From positions 62,001 through 126,000 of the forward strand of contig CAZRKC010000004.1 in NCBI GenBank assembly GCA_964600665.1: 64,000 nt of DNA, read 5' to 3'. Both the position numbers and the translations under genes were made by a program. The DNA is from CAZRKC01 sp964600665. Lineage in GTDB: Bacteria; Bacillota; SLNR01. Numbering within the stretch: the stretch's first letter is position 1; every line of letters begins with the position of its first letter. Shown here in pieces: positions 1-8,238 of this stretch. Under the pieces are notes generated by a model. It was not told where the DNA came from and did not search any database. It was given only the letters and a program-made list of their open reading frames with translations.

Positions 1-1119
1 GCTACGGCTGTTGCAATGATCATCAGCCACTTTAATTTAATTCCTGGGATGGGAGCCGTGTTGCTGTTGAGCTTTGCAGTATATCAAGCAAACTCACTTT
101 ACTTCATTACAGCTGGAATTATGAATCCTGTTCTCGAACCGATTACGGGAATGGCTTTCGCATTTGTGATCAGTGCGGGTTATACTGTTGTGGAGGATCG
201 AGTCAGGGCCACCGAAAAATTTCTGAATTCCCTGATCGATGTCATGGTAACCCAGATTGAGACGCAGACGAAGTACAATGCAGATCATACAAAAAGAGTC
301 AAGGAGCTAGCTCTCAAGATTGCTGAAGGCTTACCTAGGATGGATCGAGGAGCCAGACAGGTTTTAGGCATGGCCGCATCACTTCACGATGTGGGGAAAA
401 TCGGAGTACCTGCATCGATTCTGAACAAATCAACACGACTGGGCGAAGAGTTTTTTAAAGTGCTGAATCAGATCGAACAGGAGAAGTGCCGACTGATCAT
501 GGTCCAAGCTGAGAAAGAACATCTAAAGAAAGATGTTGTCGACAGGATTGGGCAATGCTATTCTGCGTACCGAGAAATGGTCGAAAGGCTCAACAATCCA
601 AATGAGATGCATACTGAACAGGATATGAAAATGCTTGAATCCATGGCCAATAATGAATCTGGGGCTTTGCTGAACAAACAGCAGTATGAATGTTTACTGC
701 TGATACGAGGGACTTTAACGAATGATGAACGAAAAGCCGTGGAAGAGCATGTCAATCATACGCAGAAATATCTGTCTTACGTTCGTTTTCCCGGTGCATA
801 TCAGAGGGTACCAGAAATCGTTGCAAAACATCATGAAAAACTGAATGGGACAGGATATCCCGCTGGATTGAAGGGCGATGATATTCCACTTGAAGCAAGG
901 ATTCTTCAAATTGCGGATATTGCTGACGCCATACTAGCTTCTGACAGGCCGTATAAGGAAGAGTATAGTTGGGAGCACTGTGGGGATATCATGGAAAGGA
1001 TGGCTGCCAATGGAGAGATCGATGGAGGTATCTTTAAGACCATCAAGGACCGTGATCTACTTCGCTGGCATGCGGAATATCTAGAGAAAAATTCACTGGT
1101 AAACACTGAGGTGATATAG
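1..1119 (+). CDS. HD-GYP domain c-di-GMP phosphodiesterase, 5' truncated by window edge
   Basis: The reading frame is open from base 1, so the ATG at 16 is probably internal and the gene starts outside the window. The visible part begins with two or three hydrophobic segments like those that follow an extracellular CHASE2 sensor. Then comes an HD-GYP domain with LHDVGKIGVP (the metal-binding HD) and HHEKLNGTGYP (the signature of c-di-GMP hydrolysing HD-GYP proteins), plus ADIADAI and DRPYK. Between these motifs lies roughly 90-100 extra, mostly helical and charged residues not found in ordinary HD-GYP domains. Family knowledge suggests hydrolysis of cyclic di-GMP at the inner membrane face. 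The stop is one base before the next gene, a surface protein, so the two are probably co-expressed. Function call is firm; the sensor domain is inferred only from the membrane segments. Confidence 0.85.
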   Translation, partial: ATAVAMIISHFNLIPGMGAVLLLSFAVYQANSLYFITAGIMNPVLEPITGMAFAFVISAGYTVVEDRVRATEKFLNSLIDVMVTQIETQTKYNADHTKRVKELALKIAEGLPRMDRGARQVLGMAASLHDVGKIGVPASILNKSTRLGEEFFKVLNQIEQEKCRLIMVQAEKEHLKKDVVDRIGQCYSAYREMVERLNNPNEMHTEQDMKMLESMANNESGALLNKQQYECLLLIRGTLTNDERKAVEEHVNHTQKYLSYVRFPGAYQRVPEIVAKHHEKLNGTGYPAGLKGDDIPLEARILQIADIADAILASDRPYKEEYSWEHCGDIMERMAANGEIDGGIFKTIKDRDLLRWHAEYLEKNSLVNTEVI

Positions 1120-1120
1120 C

Positions 1121-4100
1121 GTGCGCGGACGTATTTCCAGACCCCTTGCAATGTTGCTGGTATTCATGCTCTGTCTGAGCCAGTTCAATGGAAGTTCGGT
1201 TCAGGCATCAACTGCAAAGATTGAATCCACAGCCGTAGAGGTCTTAATAGACGGGAGCCATCGGATTACGGTTAATATTTCTCTGAAAGGTAATCTGACT
1301 AATGTTCAGGTTCTTGAGGCACAATGGGCACGGGGATTGAATGTGGGTGCCGGAGGCGAATTTATGCCTGCTGAAGAAGTATGGTTTCCTGATGGCAGTC
1401 AAATGATGCAACTTGTTTTTGTGGACCGTGACAATAAGTACGATTTTGATCTGGGTTACACCGTACACTTCATTGTTCAGTTCCCCAATACTTTAGAAGA
1501 GTATATCAATGTGGAGACTATCCATATCCCGAGGATAACAATCCTGAGGAATGAATATAATAATATTACGGGTTTGTCGGAGATCACTTTTACCTGCCGG
1601 AATGGCGGGTATTTAGTTAATTCTGACATGGATGAGTACAATGACACGGATGGGCTTTATGATGGCATCCTAACTGGGACGATCGCGTCATTGCAAGAGT
1701 ATTCTTTTCGGGTTTCCCAACCGGATCATTACCTAATGCGTGTTGTCTATACCCATCCAACTGGAGAATATATCTACAATCGGATCATCGTGGTTGATAA
1801 TGAAGCCCCCCTTGCTGTGAATGTAGCGATAGATCATGAATCAATGGAGGCAGGTAGTGTTTTGCTTGGACAGTATACCTACTCTGATGAAGAGGGAGAT
1901 TTGGAAGGAGATTCGTTATATACATGGTTTCATTATGATCCTGACGATAAAGTATATGCTCAGATTCCAGATGCCATAGGCAGGCAGTATGAGCTGACTG
2001 GAGAAGACCATCTCCGTTATATTGTATTTCAGGTTGAACTGGTTGCACTAACCGGAACACGGGAAGGTGCCTTAGTGCGGAGCTTGCCATTGTTTATTGA
2101 ATTCACATTCCCTTTTGCTGAAGACGTGGATATTGAAGGGACTCGTGATGGAATCCCCCGCCGAGGGGATTTGTTGAAAGGGACATACCGGTATGAAGAC
2201 CCAAGTGGCCGGCTGGAGACAGAAAGCCGATACAGTTGGTACTATTATCAGGAGGGCGAGCACATTGCGATAACCGGTGCGGACGCGCAGTACTACCAAG
2301 TGGGCATTGAAGATCTGGGGCGACAGCTTGCGTTTGGAGTGACGCCAGTGAACGGGGCAGCAGCTGGAAACGAAGTCTTAAGCAACGCGTCGATGCCGGT
2401 GGAGGATAGTGTACCGTCGGCCGCAGATGATGAAGCTTGGACAGACTGGGAGACAACGGTAAGTGGGACGGTACAGGCATCCGGGGTATACATAGGAGAC
2501 GACTTAGATTACAGAATTATTGTGTTGGCAGAGCACGGGGCCGCATCTGTGGATGGAAGCGGACTGTGGACTTACATTCCGGAGCCGGGCTATCTCGGTT
2601 TAGACCAATTTGTGGTGGAAGTGACGAACAGTTATGGAGAAAGAGCTCAAGCGATCATCAGCGTGCATCTGTCCTACCCTCCCTCTCCACCGGTAATCAG
2701 AGGAGAGACAGAATTTGATGTCTTTGAAGGTGGAATAGTCGAAGGGAGATGCATTGCCGAGAGTCCGATTGGGCGACCTTTGTTCTTCACAATGATCGAC
2801 TCCACTCAATTTGGGAAAACCGACCTTGATTCCTCGGGAACTTGGAGATATACCCCTGATATCGGATTTACCGGCAGGGACAGCTTTGTATTTTTGGTTC
2901 TTGACGATTTTGGCCAGTCTGCTATGGGAACAGTCACATTTTCAGTATTACCAGTGAATAAAGCACCCACTGTTCCACGCGTGATAACACCGATTAGTAC
3001 CGATATATTTATCGATGGCAATCATATTAACACATCATGGGAGGCAAGTATCGATCCTGATGGAGACGCTGTCATTTATTCAGTCGAACTCTGGGACGGT
3101 GATGACTGGATTCTACTTGAAGACTCGATCGACGACACCTTTTATGCATTTGAATTAACAAATTCGGGTATCATGACTCAAGAAGCGCAAATTAGGGTTA
3201 CTGCTTCCGACGGACACTTCACTGTGTCTGGGCTCAGCGCACATTTTTCCATTCTCAATCAGCAAATTAGCTTCGAATATGCGTTGACTGCTGATGGTAA
3301 TGGTGTTGAGAGCGGTTGTTGGGTGAATTCTGATGTCACGTTGGTTGTCACAGACAAGAGTCATGCGATCACTGAGATTTTCTACGATGTGAGGGTTAAG
3401 AACTCACAGCAACAATGGAGTCGAATTTCCGTACCTTGGCAAGTTGTATTTACTAAGTCAGGCACCTATGAGGTCGAGATATTGGCATACGATGGGTGGG
3501 GAAATGAGAAGGTCCATAGTGTAACCGTCAAAATCGATAAAGAGCTACCTCCCCTGCCGGTCGTTATCCTCGTGCCTGGATTGGATACCATAGGACCCGT
3601 ACAAGTAACCTTACTATTTAGCCAGGATGATTATCTGAGTGGAATCCATCGGATTGATTTAAACGGTAGCATGATTTCATCGGGGTATAATGATATGATT
3701 CGGTTCAGCATCAGTCGTAATGGATCTTACAGCATAATTGTCCAAGATCAGGCCGGCAACAATGCAGAGCTAACGCTTGTTGTAGACAACATTGGTGAGA
3801 AATTACCGATCGTGGATCTTGAATATTCGCTTAACGACAAGCGCACGACACTGTCTGGGAAGATACTCTGTAGTACAGAACCTAACTCACTGGCCTTCTC
3901 ATTATATTCCATCTCGGAGACCCATGCCCAGCAGAAAGACTGGTATGAGATTCCTGAGGAAGGCTTTATAATCGCTAAAGCAGGTGTATGGTTTATTCAT
4001 TACTGGTTTCAGAGCGTTACAGGGCATGAGGTGAAAGGTTACTGGGGTCCGTTTAGCGTTGAAAAACAAGTGTATTTTGATATTAGAATTGTTCGAGTTA

Positions 4101-4744
4101 CGGAGAGCGCTCTGACAATCGAATTGGACACTGATGCAGTGATAGATTTTATTGTAATATCAGATCAACATGGTAATCGATATACATACACGAACGGAAA
4201 TATCGAGATACCGAATTATCGAGCCGGCCGTTATCTCGTTGAGGTACATGATAAAAATGGAAATATATGGAGTGAAACACTGATGATCCGAGATGACTCC
4301 ACCCAGCAGGACAATACTGATGCTGGCTGGCTGAATGGAATAGTATTTCGCGCAGGTGTCTCGAATGAGGGGTTATGGGGACTGGCAGTCTTGCTCTTGT
4401 TATTCATAATGATACTGTATCGGGAGCGACAGCGGAATCGCGGTATTATCGTTAACTTTTTGGCGGAAACAGATCGCGGACCATGGTCGGCTGAGTATGT
4501 ATTTCACAATTATTCAATACTTAGGGATGAAGCATACATGGTAGACATCAGCAAAGAATTCGACGATATTGTTGTGGACAGGATTCGACTGGTCGTTGGG
4601 AAAACATTTCATCGAAAAACTGCAGGGAAAGCCATCCGAGTGGTGTATTTTGGTAGTACGGTCCTGAATGAAATTATCCCTTATGCTGGGAAAGTTGTCT
4701 GGGATATACCGATTGGTACGGATTACAATAGGCTCCGTAACTGA
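1121..4744 (+). CDS. Large surface protein with cadherin-like/Ig-like repeats and C-terminal membrane anchor
   Basis: Predicted 1207 residues from a GTG start one base after the HD-GYP stop, with a possible site (GAGGTGA) just upstream inside that gene. An N-terminal signal peptide (hydrophobic stretch about residues 8-24, cleavage near SVQASTA) is followed by a long beta-rich ectodomain. Around residues 445-527 and 528-612 there are two tandem copies of the pattern G-x-W-x-Y-x-P-x-x-G-[FY]-x-G-x-D-x-F, typical of VCBS/Big_9 cadherin-like domains. Fibronectin- or Ig-like segments follow (for example the region with YEVEILAYDGWGNE). Near residues 1085-1105 a single transmembrane helix precedes a basic stretch and about 100 residues of cytoplasmic tail. 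The topology is type I membrane protein, not sortase-anchored (no LPxTG). Role is unknown; adhesion or envelope sensing are possibilities. Coupling to an HD-GYP gene suggests a link to c-di-GMP controlled surface behaviour. Confidence 0.8.
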   Translation: MRGRISRPLAMLLVFMLCLSQFNGSSVQASTAKIESTAVEVLIDGSHRITVNISLKGNLTNVQVLEAQWARGLNVGAGGEFMPAEEVWFPDGSQMMQLVFVDRDNKYDFDLGYTVHFIVQFPNTLEEYINVETIHIPRITILRNEYNNITGLSEITFTCRNGGYLVNSDMDEYNDTDGLYDGILTGTIASLQEYSFRVSQPDHYLMRVVYTHPTGEYIYNRIIVVDNEAPLAVNVAIDHESMEAGSVLLGQYTYSDEEGDLEGDSLYTWFHYDPDDKVYAQIPDAIGRQYELTGEDHLRYIVFQVELVALTGTREGALVRSLPLFIEFTFPFAEDVDIEGTRDGIPRRGDLLKGTYRYEDPSGRLETESRYSWYYYQEGEHIAITGADAQYYQVGIEDLGRQLAFGVTPVNGAAAGNEVLSNASMPVEDSVPSAADDEAWTDWETTVSGTVQASGVYIGDDLDYRIIVLAEHGAASVDGSGLWTYIPEPGYLGLDQFVVEVTNSYGERAQAIISVHLSYPPSPPVIRGETEFDVFEGGIVEGRCIAESPIGRPLFFTMIDSTQFGKTDLDSSGTWRYTPDIGFTGRDSFVFLVLDDFGQSAMGTVTFSVLPVNKAPTVPRVITPISTDIFIDGNHINTSWEASIDPDGDAVIYSVELWDGDDWILLEDSIDDTFYAFELTNSGIMTQEAQIRVTASDGHFTVSGLSAHFSILNQQISFEYALTADGNGVESGCWVNSDVTLVVTDKSHAITEIFYDVRVKNSQQQWSRISVPWQVVFTKSGTYEVEILAYDGWGNEKVHSVTVKIDKELPPLPVVILVPGLDTIGPVQVTLLFSQDDYLSGIHRIDLNGSMISSGYNDMIRFSISRNGSYSIIVQDQAGNNAELTLVVDNIGEKLPIVDLEYSLNDKRTTLSGKILCSTEPNSLAFSLYSISETHAQQKDWYEIPEEGFIIAKAGVWFIHYWFQSVTGHEVKGYWGPFSVEKQVYFDIRIVRVTESALTIELDTDAVIDFIVISDQHGNRYTYTNGNIEIPNYRAGRYLVEVHDKNGNIWSETLMIRDDSTQQDNTDAGWLNGIVFRAGVSNEGLWGLAVLLLLFIMILYRERQRNRGIIVNFLAETDRGPWSAEYVFHNYSILRDEAYMVDISKEFDDIVVDRIRLVVGKTFHRKTAGKAIRVVYFGSTVLNEIIPYAGKVVWDIPIGTDYNRLRN

Positions 4745-5202
4745 GACAAGGTTGAGAACGAATATAATGGGAAAGATGCTGTATGGTGGGTATTGCAGAA
4801 GAATTGTGCAAATAGCCTATTATGAAGTAAAAGATGTTAAAAGAGACCACAACCCATGCACAGTATGGGTTGTGGTCCCGATGCTTAAAGAGTTCAGAAG
4901 ACTCTCATCACTATAAACGTAAAAAAATCGGATTTCAGCAAGGTGAATTCTCTCTCAAACGAGAAAATACATGTATCGAGAAGAATTGCAAGCATACAAT
5001 CAGAGATAGGGATAGGGAAATTATCCTGGATTAATTATCGGGACAGTCTGGTTCTTGGATTCAATATTGAGAAGTAATAAGCGTGGACTGTAAAACCATC
5101 ATGTTGTTTTCTAAGTTCGTGAGGGATGCCAAGGAGTTAACGACTGATTGCAAGCAAATCAGGGTAATCGCATGACATGATAAGTGGATGGGGGAACATA
5201 TT
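4745..5202. other. Gene-free stretch between surface protein and CPBP protease
   Basis: About 460 bases without a convincing gene. Short open frames here have no ribosome binding site and run through a strong inverted repeat (4845-4877). I see no clear promoter and no repeat other than that hairpin. Confidence 0.6.
4845..4877. terminator. Perfect 13-bp hairpin, possible terminator
   Basis: GACCACAACCCAT pairs perfectly with ATGGGTTGTGGTC across a 7-base loop. It lies about 100 bases after the surface protein stop. On the + strand it is not followed by a T-run. On the - strand the stem is followed by TCTTTT, so an intrinsic terminator would work best in that direction, although no minus-strand gene is visible nearby. 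A processing or stability hairpin for the upstream mRNA is also possible. Confidence 0.5.
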
Positions 5203-5925
5203 TTGAGAAAATTTCTCATAATTGCAGGTTGGGTATTACTCATAACCATAATCCTATTAGGAGTTCCCAGATTATCTGGCATGATCGCTGATCTATTTGA
5301 TTACGAAGTCATTGATCCCGATGGGTCTTTCGCTTGGATATCCGTTCACCATATCGTTCAGGCAGTGATCATTATCATCATTATCTTCCTCATTAATAAA
5401 ATTAGACCACTTGATTATGGTTTTGGCTGGGGTGATCAAGAAGTTGGCAAAAGGTATCTTGTGTCCTTCACACTCATCTTTTTGGCAGGATCACTCATGA
5501 CACATCTACTCATGATTCTGACCAGCTCATATCAACAATTTCATTACCCTTTAACTGCTGTCAATATCATTGGGTATCTAGGTTTCCAGCTTCTCTTGTC
5601 AGGACCTTCAGAAGAACTCATTTTTAGAGCGTTCGCCATTACGATGCTGGGTCTTGTGATGACCAAGCGGGTCTTAAATGGAAAAGCTAGCATGGCAAAT
5701 ATCATCGCAGCAGTCATATTTGGATTGGCACATATGAGATTTTCATTCGCCCCGTTTGCAGTTAGCTATATTCCATTTCAAGTGGTTTTATCAATTGTGC
5801 TCGGGTTCTTTTATGGTGATTGCTATGAAAAATCAAAGAGCATGTTTTATCCCATGATGATGCACAGTATCAGTAATGTGATCATGGTAAGTATTTCAAT
5901 GGCGGTGACAGCTATCATATATTGA
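5203..5925 (+). CDS. CPBP family intramembrane metalloprotease
   Basis: A membrane protein of about 240 residues with seven or so hydrophobic helices. It carries the three signatures of the CPBP/CAAX-protease (Abi) family: SEELIFRAF (EExxxR) near residue 137, FGLAHM (FxxxH) about 40 residues later, and HSISN (HxxxN) near the C-terminus. These place the metal ligands inside the membrane. Members include bacteriocin self-immunity proteins and type II CAAX proteases; the substrate cannot be told here. An ATG at 5188 is in frame but has no site before it, whereas GGGGGA (5190-5195) sits seven bases before the TTG at 5203, so I prefer TTG. The gene stands alone, ending at a bidirectional terminator shared with the convergent gene. 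Confidence 0.85.
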   Translation: MRKFLIIAGWVLLITIILLGVPRLSGMIADLFDYEVIDPDGSFAWISVHHIVQAVIIIIIIFLINKIRPLDYGFGWGDQEVGKRYLVSFTLIFLAGSLMTHLLMILTSSYQQFHYPLTAVNIIGYLGFQLLLSGPSEELIFRAFAITMLGLVMTKRVLNGKASMANIIAAVIFGLAHMRFSFAPFAVSYIPFQVVLSIVLGFFYGDCYEKSKSMFYPMMMHSISNVIMVSISMAVTAIIY

Positions 5926-6097
5926 TTTTGCGGGGAGACATGGTTGTTTTATAGCACGATGCTGTGTAGTTGGTGGTTAAAATTAACGTGAGATAATCGG
6001 AGCATATCATTGGCGTCTGACCCATGATCGTATCATATGGTGATTGATTCTGGTCCACATAAATCATGATTATGTTAAGATAATCAAATCAAAATAA

Positions 6098-6122
6098 GGG
6101 TATCAGTCATTGACTGATACCC
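6098..6122. terminator. Bidirectional terminator between convergent genes
   Basis: GGGTATCAGTC and GACTGATACCC form an 11-bp stem with a 3-base loop. The + side is followed by a T-rich stretch and the - side by TATTTTGATTTG. It lies between the ends of the CPBP protease (+) and the membrane protein (-), as expected for a shared terminator. The remainder of 5926-6194 shows nothing else. Confidence 0.75.
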
Positions 6123-6194
6123 TGTGTTTGCTTTCAAACTTCATGTTTATTTGTTCTGTGCTGATGGAGCACCCATTTGAAATTTCAAGACCCG

Positions 6195-6977
6195 TCATGG
6201 AAACCACGGGGAACCCAGAAGAAACCAAGCGATCAGTGTGGCTAACATAGTGACTGTACCTGTTGAGCCCCACGCTGTGCCAGCGGCCACTTTATCGATG
6301 ATGATGAGAAGTATCCCGACAGCCACTGCAATAACTGCAATGATGGCTGCTACAAATATGGGTAGTAGACCAAAGGGTCCAAAATATCCCGGCATGAAAA
6401 ATGATCGGGCATATTCGACCACGATTAACATTAAGACCAGCATGATGCCGCCGAGGTAAGAACGACTCGGTGCATATCCGTACAAGCCCTTGCGGACATC
6501 GTGAAACAAGAGTGGCAACCAGAATAGTCCTGCGCAAAGAAGAACCACATACGCAGCACCCCACCGGAGCATGTCAATAATATAAATGAGATAGAAGGGA
6601 TCTTGACCGATAAATTGACTGCGTATGGAATAAATAGATGCCGCAGTCGCCACGGGGAGAAAAGCCCACAAAGGCTCCGGCCATTTTAGTTTTAGGAACC
6701 TTGTTGTGATGTAGCCTGCTACCGCAATTCCGATATAAAAGGCCAATAATGTGATGATCGGAATCACATGGCTATTTAATCTTTTTAAAATCGGTATGGA
6801 TTGAATCAACCAGATTCCACCGAAAACGATCGCGAAGCTGGCAGCTGTGATTAATACCAGGGCACCGATTAATTTCTTTTTGATCGCTCCTCGGATGATG
6901 ACAACCAGCCATATTATTGTCAGAATTAAACCAATAGCGGAAATTAAAGTGGTGTTTTGCATGATGGAGGCAAACAT
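6195..6977 (-). CDS. Polytopic membrane protein of unknown function
   Basis: Predicted 260 residues, almost entirely hydrophobic, with seven or eight likely transmembrane helices and short basic loops (for example RGAIKKK near residue 30 and HDVRKG near residue 160). I do not recognise the family and see no catalytic motif, binding signature or transporter motif. The start is supported by AAGGAGGT nine bases before the ATG when read on the minus strand. It is the only clear minus-strand gene in the window. It is convergent with the CPBP protease and divergent from msrAB, so it is transcribed on its own. It could be a permease-like or membrane integrity protein, but nothing in the sequence decides this. 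Confidence 0.7.
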   Translation of the reverse strand: MFASIMQNTTLISAIGLILTIIWLVVIIRGAIKKKLIGALVLITAASFAIVFGGIWLIQSIPILKRLNSHVIPIITLLAFYIGIAVAGYITTRFLKLKWPEPLWAFLPVATAASIYSIRSQFIGQDPFYLIYIIDMLRWGAAYVVLLCAGLFWLPLLFHDVRKGLYGYAPSRSYLGGIMLVLMLIVVEYARSFFMPGYFGPFGLLPIFVAAIIAVIAVAVGILLIIIDKVAAGTAWGSTGTVTMLATLIAWFLLGSPWFP

Positions 6978-7078
6978 TAGCAGGACACCTCCTTGAAGAT
7001 TTTATCTAAAGACCATTTTCTGTATGGGAAGAAAATTTCCTTTTTCTTGCACTAATGGAGAGAAAAAATAATCGAAGG

Positions 7079-7108
7079 TTGGAATTTGTGTGTCAAATGT
7101 AGTACAAT
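7079..7108 (+). promoter_or_regulatory. SigA-type promoter for msrAB
   Basis: TTGGAA (7079-7084), 18-base spacer, TACAAT (7103-7108), about 30 bases before the msrAB start codon and followed by AAAGGAGG at 7123-7130. Confidence 0.6.
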
Positions 7109-7137
7109 AATGATGTAATTACAAAGGAGGCTGAACA

Positions 7138-8106
7138 ATGGACAACTCTATGCAGATGGCGACCTTTGCTGGTGGCTGTTTTTGGTGTATGGTCGACCCG
7201 TTTGAGGGTTTGGACGGAGTCAATAAAATTGTCACGGGTTATACGGGCGGGAATACAGTAAATCCTACTTATGAAGCCGTATGTCAAGGCGATACTGGGC
7301 ACTATGAGGCCGTGCAGGTTCATTATGATAGCCAAAAAATATCTTATGAGGCACTTCTGCATGTATTCTGGCGACAAATTGACCCTACGGATGTAGGTGG
7401 GCAGTTTCATGATCGAGGGCAATCATATCAAACTGCGATTTTTTATCATGACGAAGCGCAAAAGATTGCTGCTGAAAGATCTTTAGCGGAATTAGTATCA
7501 TCTGGACGTTTTGACGAGCCGATCGCAACCCAGATCTTACCTGCGGCAGAATTCTATCCTGCAGAAGAATATCATCAAAACTATCATAAGAAGAAAAAAT
7601 TCCACTATAGTATCTATCGAAAATCGTCAGGGCGGGATCAGTTTATCCGCCGGCATTGGGCAAGCCCAGAGAATAAAAAGAAGGATATCAGCCATCTAAC
7701 GGAAATTCAGAGACGAGTGACCCAGAATAATGGGACCGAACCCCCTTTTGCTAATGAATACTGGAATCATTTTGAGAAGGGAATCTATGTAGATGTGGTT
7801 TCTGGGGAGCCTTTGTTTACATCAAAAGATAAATTCAGTTCAAGCTGCGGCTGGCCCAGTTTTTCAAAACCGATTGATAGTACCACAGTCGTGGAGAAAG
7901 CTGATCGAAGCCATTTTATGACCAGGACAGAAGTGCGAAGTCAGCAGGCAGATTCCCATTTGGGGCATGTGTTTGAAGATGGACCCGGTCCTTCTGGGCT
8001 GCGATACTGTATCAACTCTGCTGCAATCCGGTTTATTCCGTATGAGAATTTGGAGAAAGAAGGGTATGGGGAGTACAAAAGCTTGTTGGATCAGAATGAG
8101 TCTTAA
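7138..8106 (+). CDS. msrAB: Bifunctional peptide methionine sulfoxide reductase MsrAB
   Basis: Predicted 322 residues, an MsrA-MsrB fusion. The first half has GGCFWC with the catalytic cysteine near residue 16, GYTGG and GHYEAVQVHYD, all typical of MsrA (reduces methionine-S-sulfoxide). The second half (from about residue 180) has YWNHFEKGIYVDVVSGEPLF, SSCGWPSF and RYCINSAAIRF, the last carrying the MsrB catalytic cysteine (reduces methionine-R-sulfoxide). The zinc-binding CxxC pairs of some MsrB proteins are absent, as in other members of the DVVSGEPLF type. Together they repair oxidised methionine in proteins, using thioredoxin. AAAGGAGG seven bases upstream fixes the start. It is a single-gene unit with its own promoter and terminator, a sensible oxidative-damage defence for an anaerobe. 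Confidence 0.95.
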   Translation: MDNSMQMATFAGGCFWCMVDPFEGLDGVNKIVTGYTGGNTVNPTYEAVCQGDTGHYEAVQVHYDSQKISYEALLHVFWRQIDPTDVGGQFHDRGQSYQTAIFYHDEAQKIAAERSLAELVSSGRFDEPIATQILPAAEFYPAEEYHQNYHKKKKFHYSIYRKSSGRDQFIRRHWASPENKKKDISHLTEIQRRVTQNNGTEPPFANEYWNHFEKGIYVDVVSGEPLFTSKDKFSSSCGWPSFSKPIDSTTVVEKADRSHFMTRTEVRSQQADSHLGHVFEDGPGPSGLRYCINSAAIRFIPYENLEKEGYGEYKSLLDQNES

Positions 8107-8113
8107 ATTACTC

Positions 8114-8138
8114 AAAAGTCCGGAGAATCCGGACTTTT
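8114..8138 (+). terminator. Intrinsic terminator after msrAB
   Basis: AAAAGTCCGG, 5-base loop, CCGGACTTTT followed by CCTTTT, eight bases after the stop codon. Confidence 0.85.
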
Positions 8139-8238
8139 CCTTTTGATTGTTAAAGGAATTGTATAGAATTGAGAGAATATGCAAAGTAAGAATATGCCTA
8201 ATTATTCGCGGTTATTGATCCGCAGAGGAGTGATTTCT

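Noticed and set aside
4668..5034. Two small frames after the surface-protein gene
   Set aside because: One starts inside that gene, both cross the perfect hairpin, and neither has a ribosome site.
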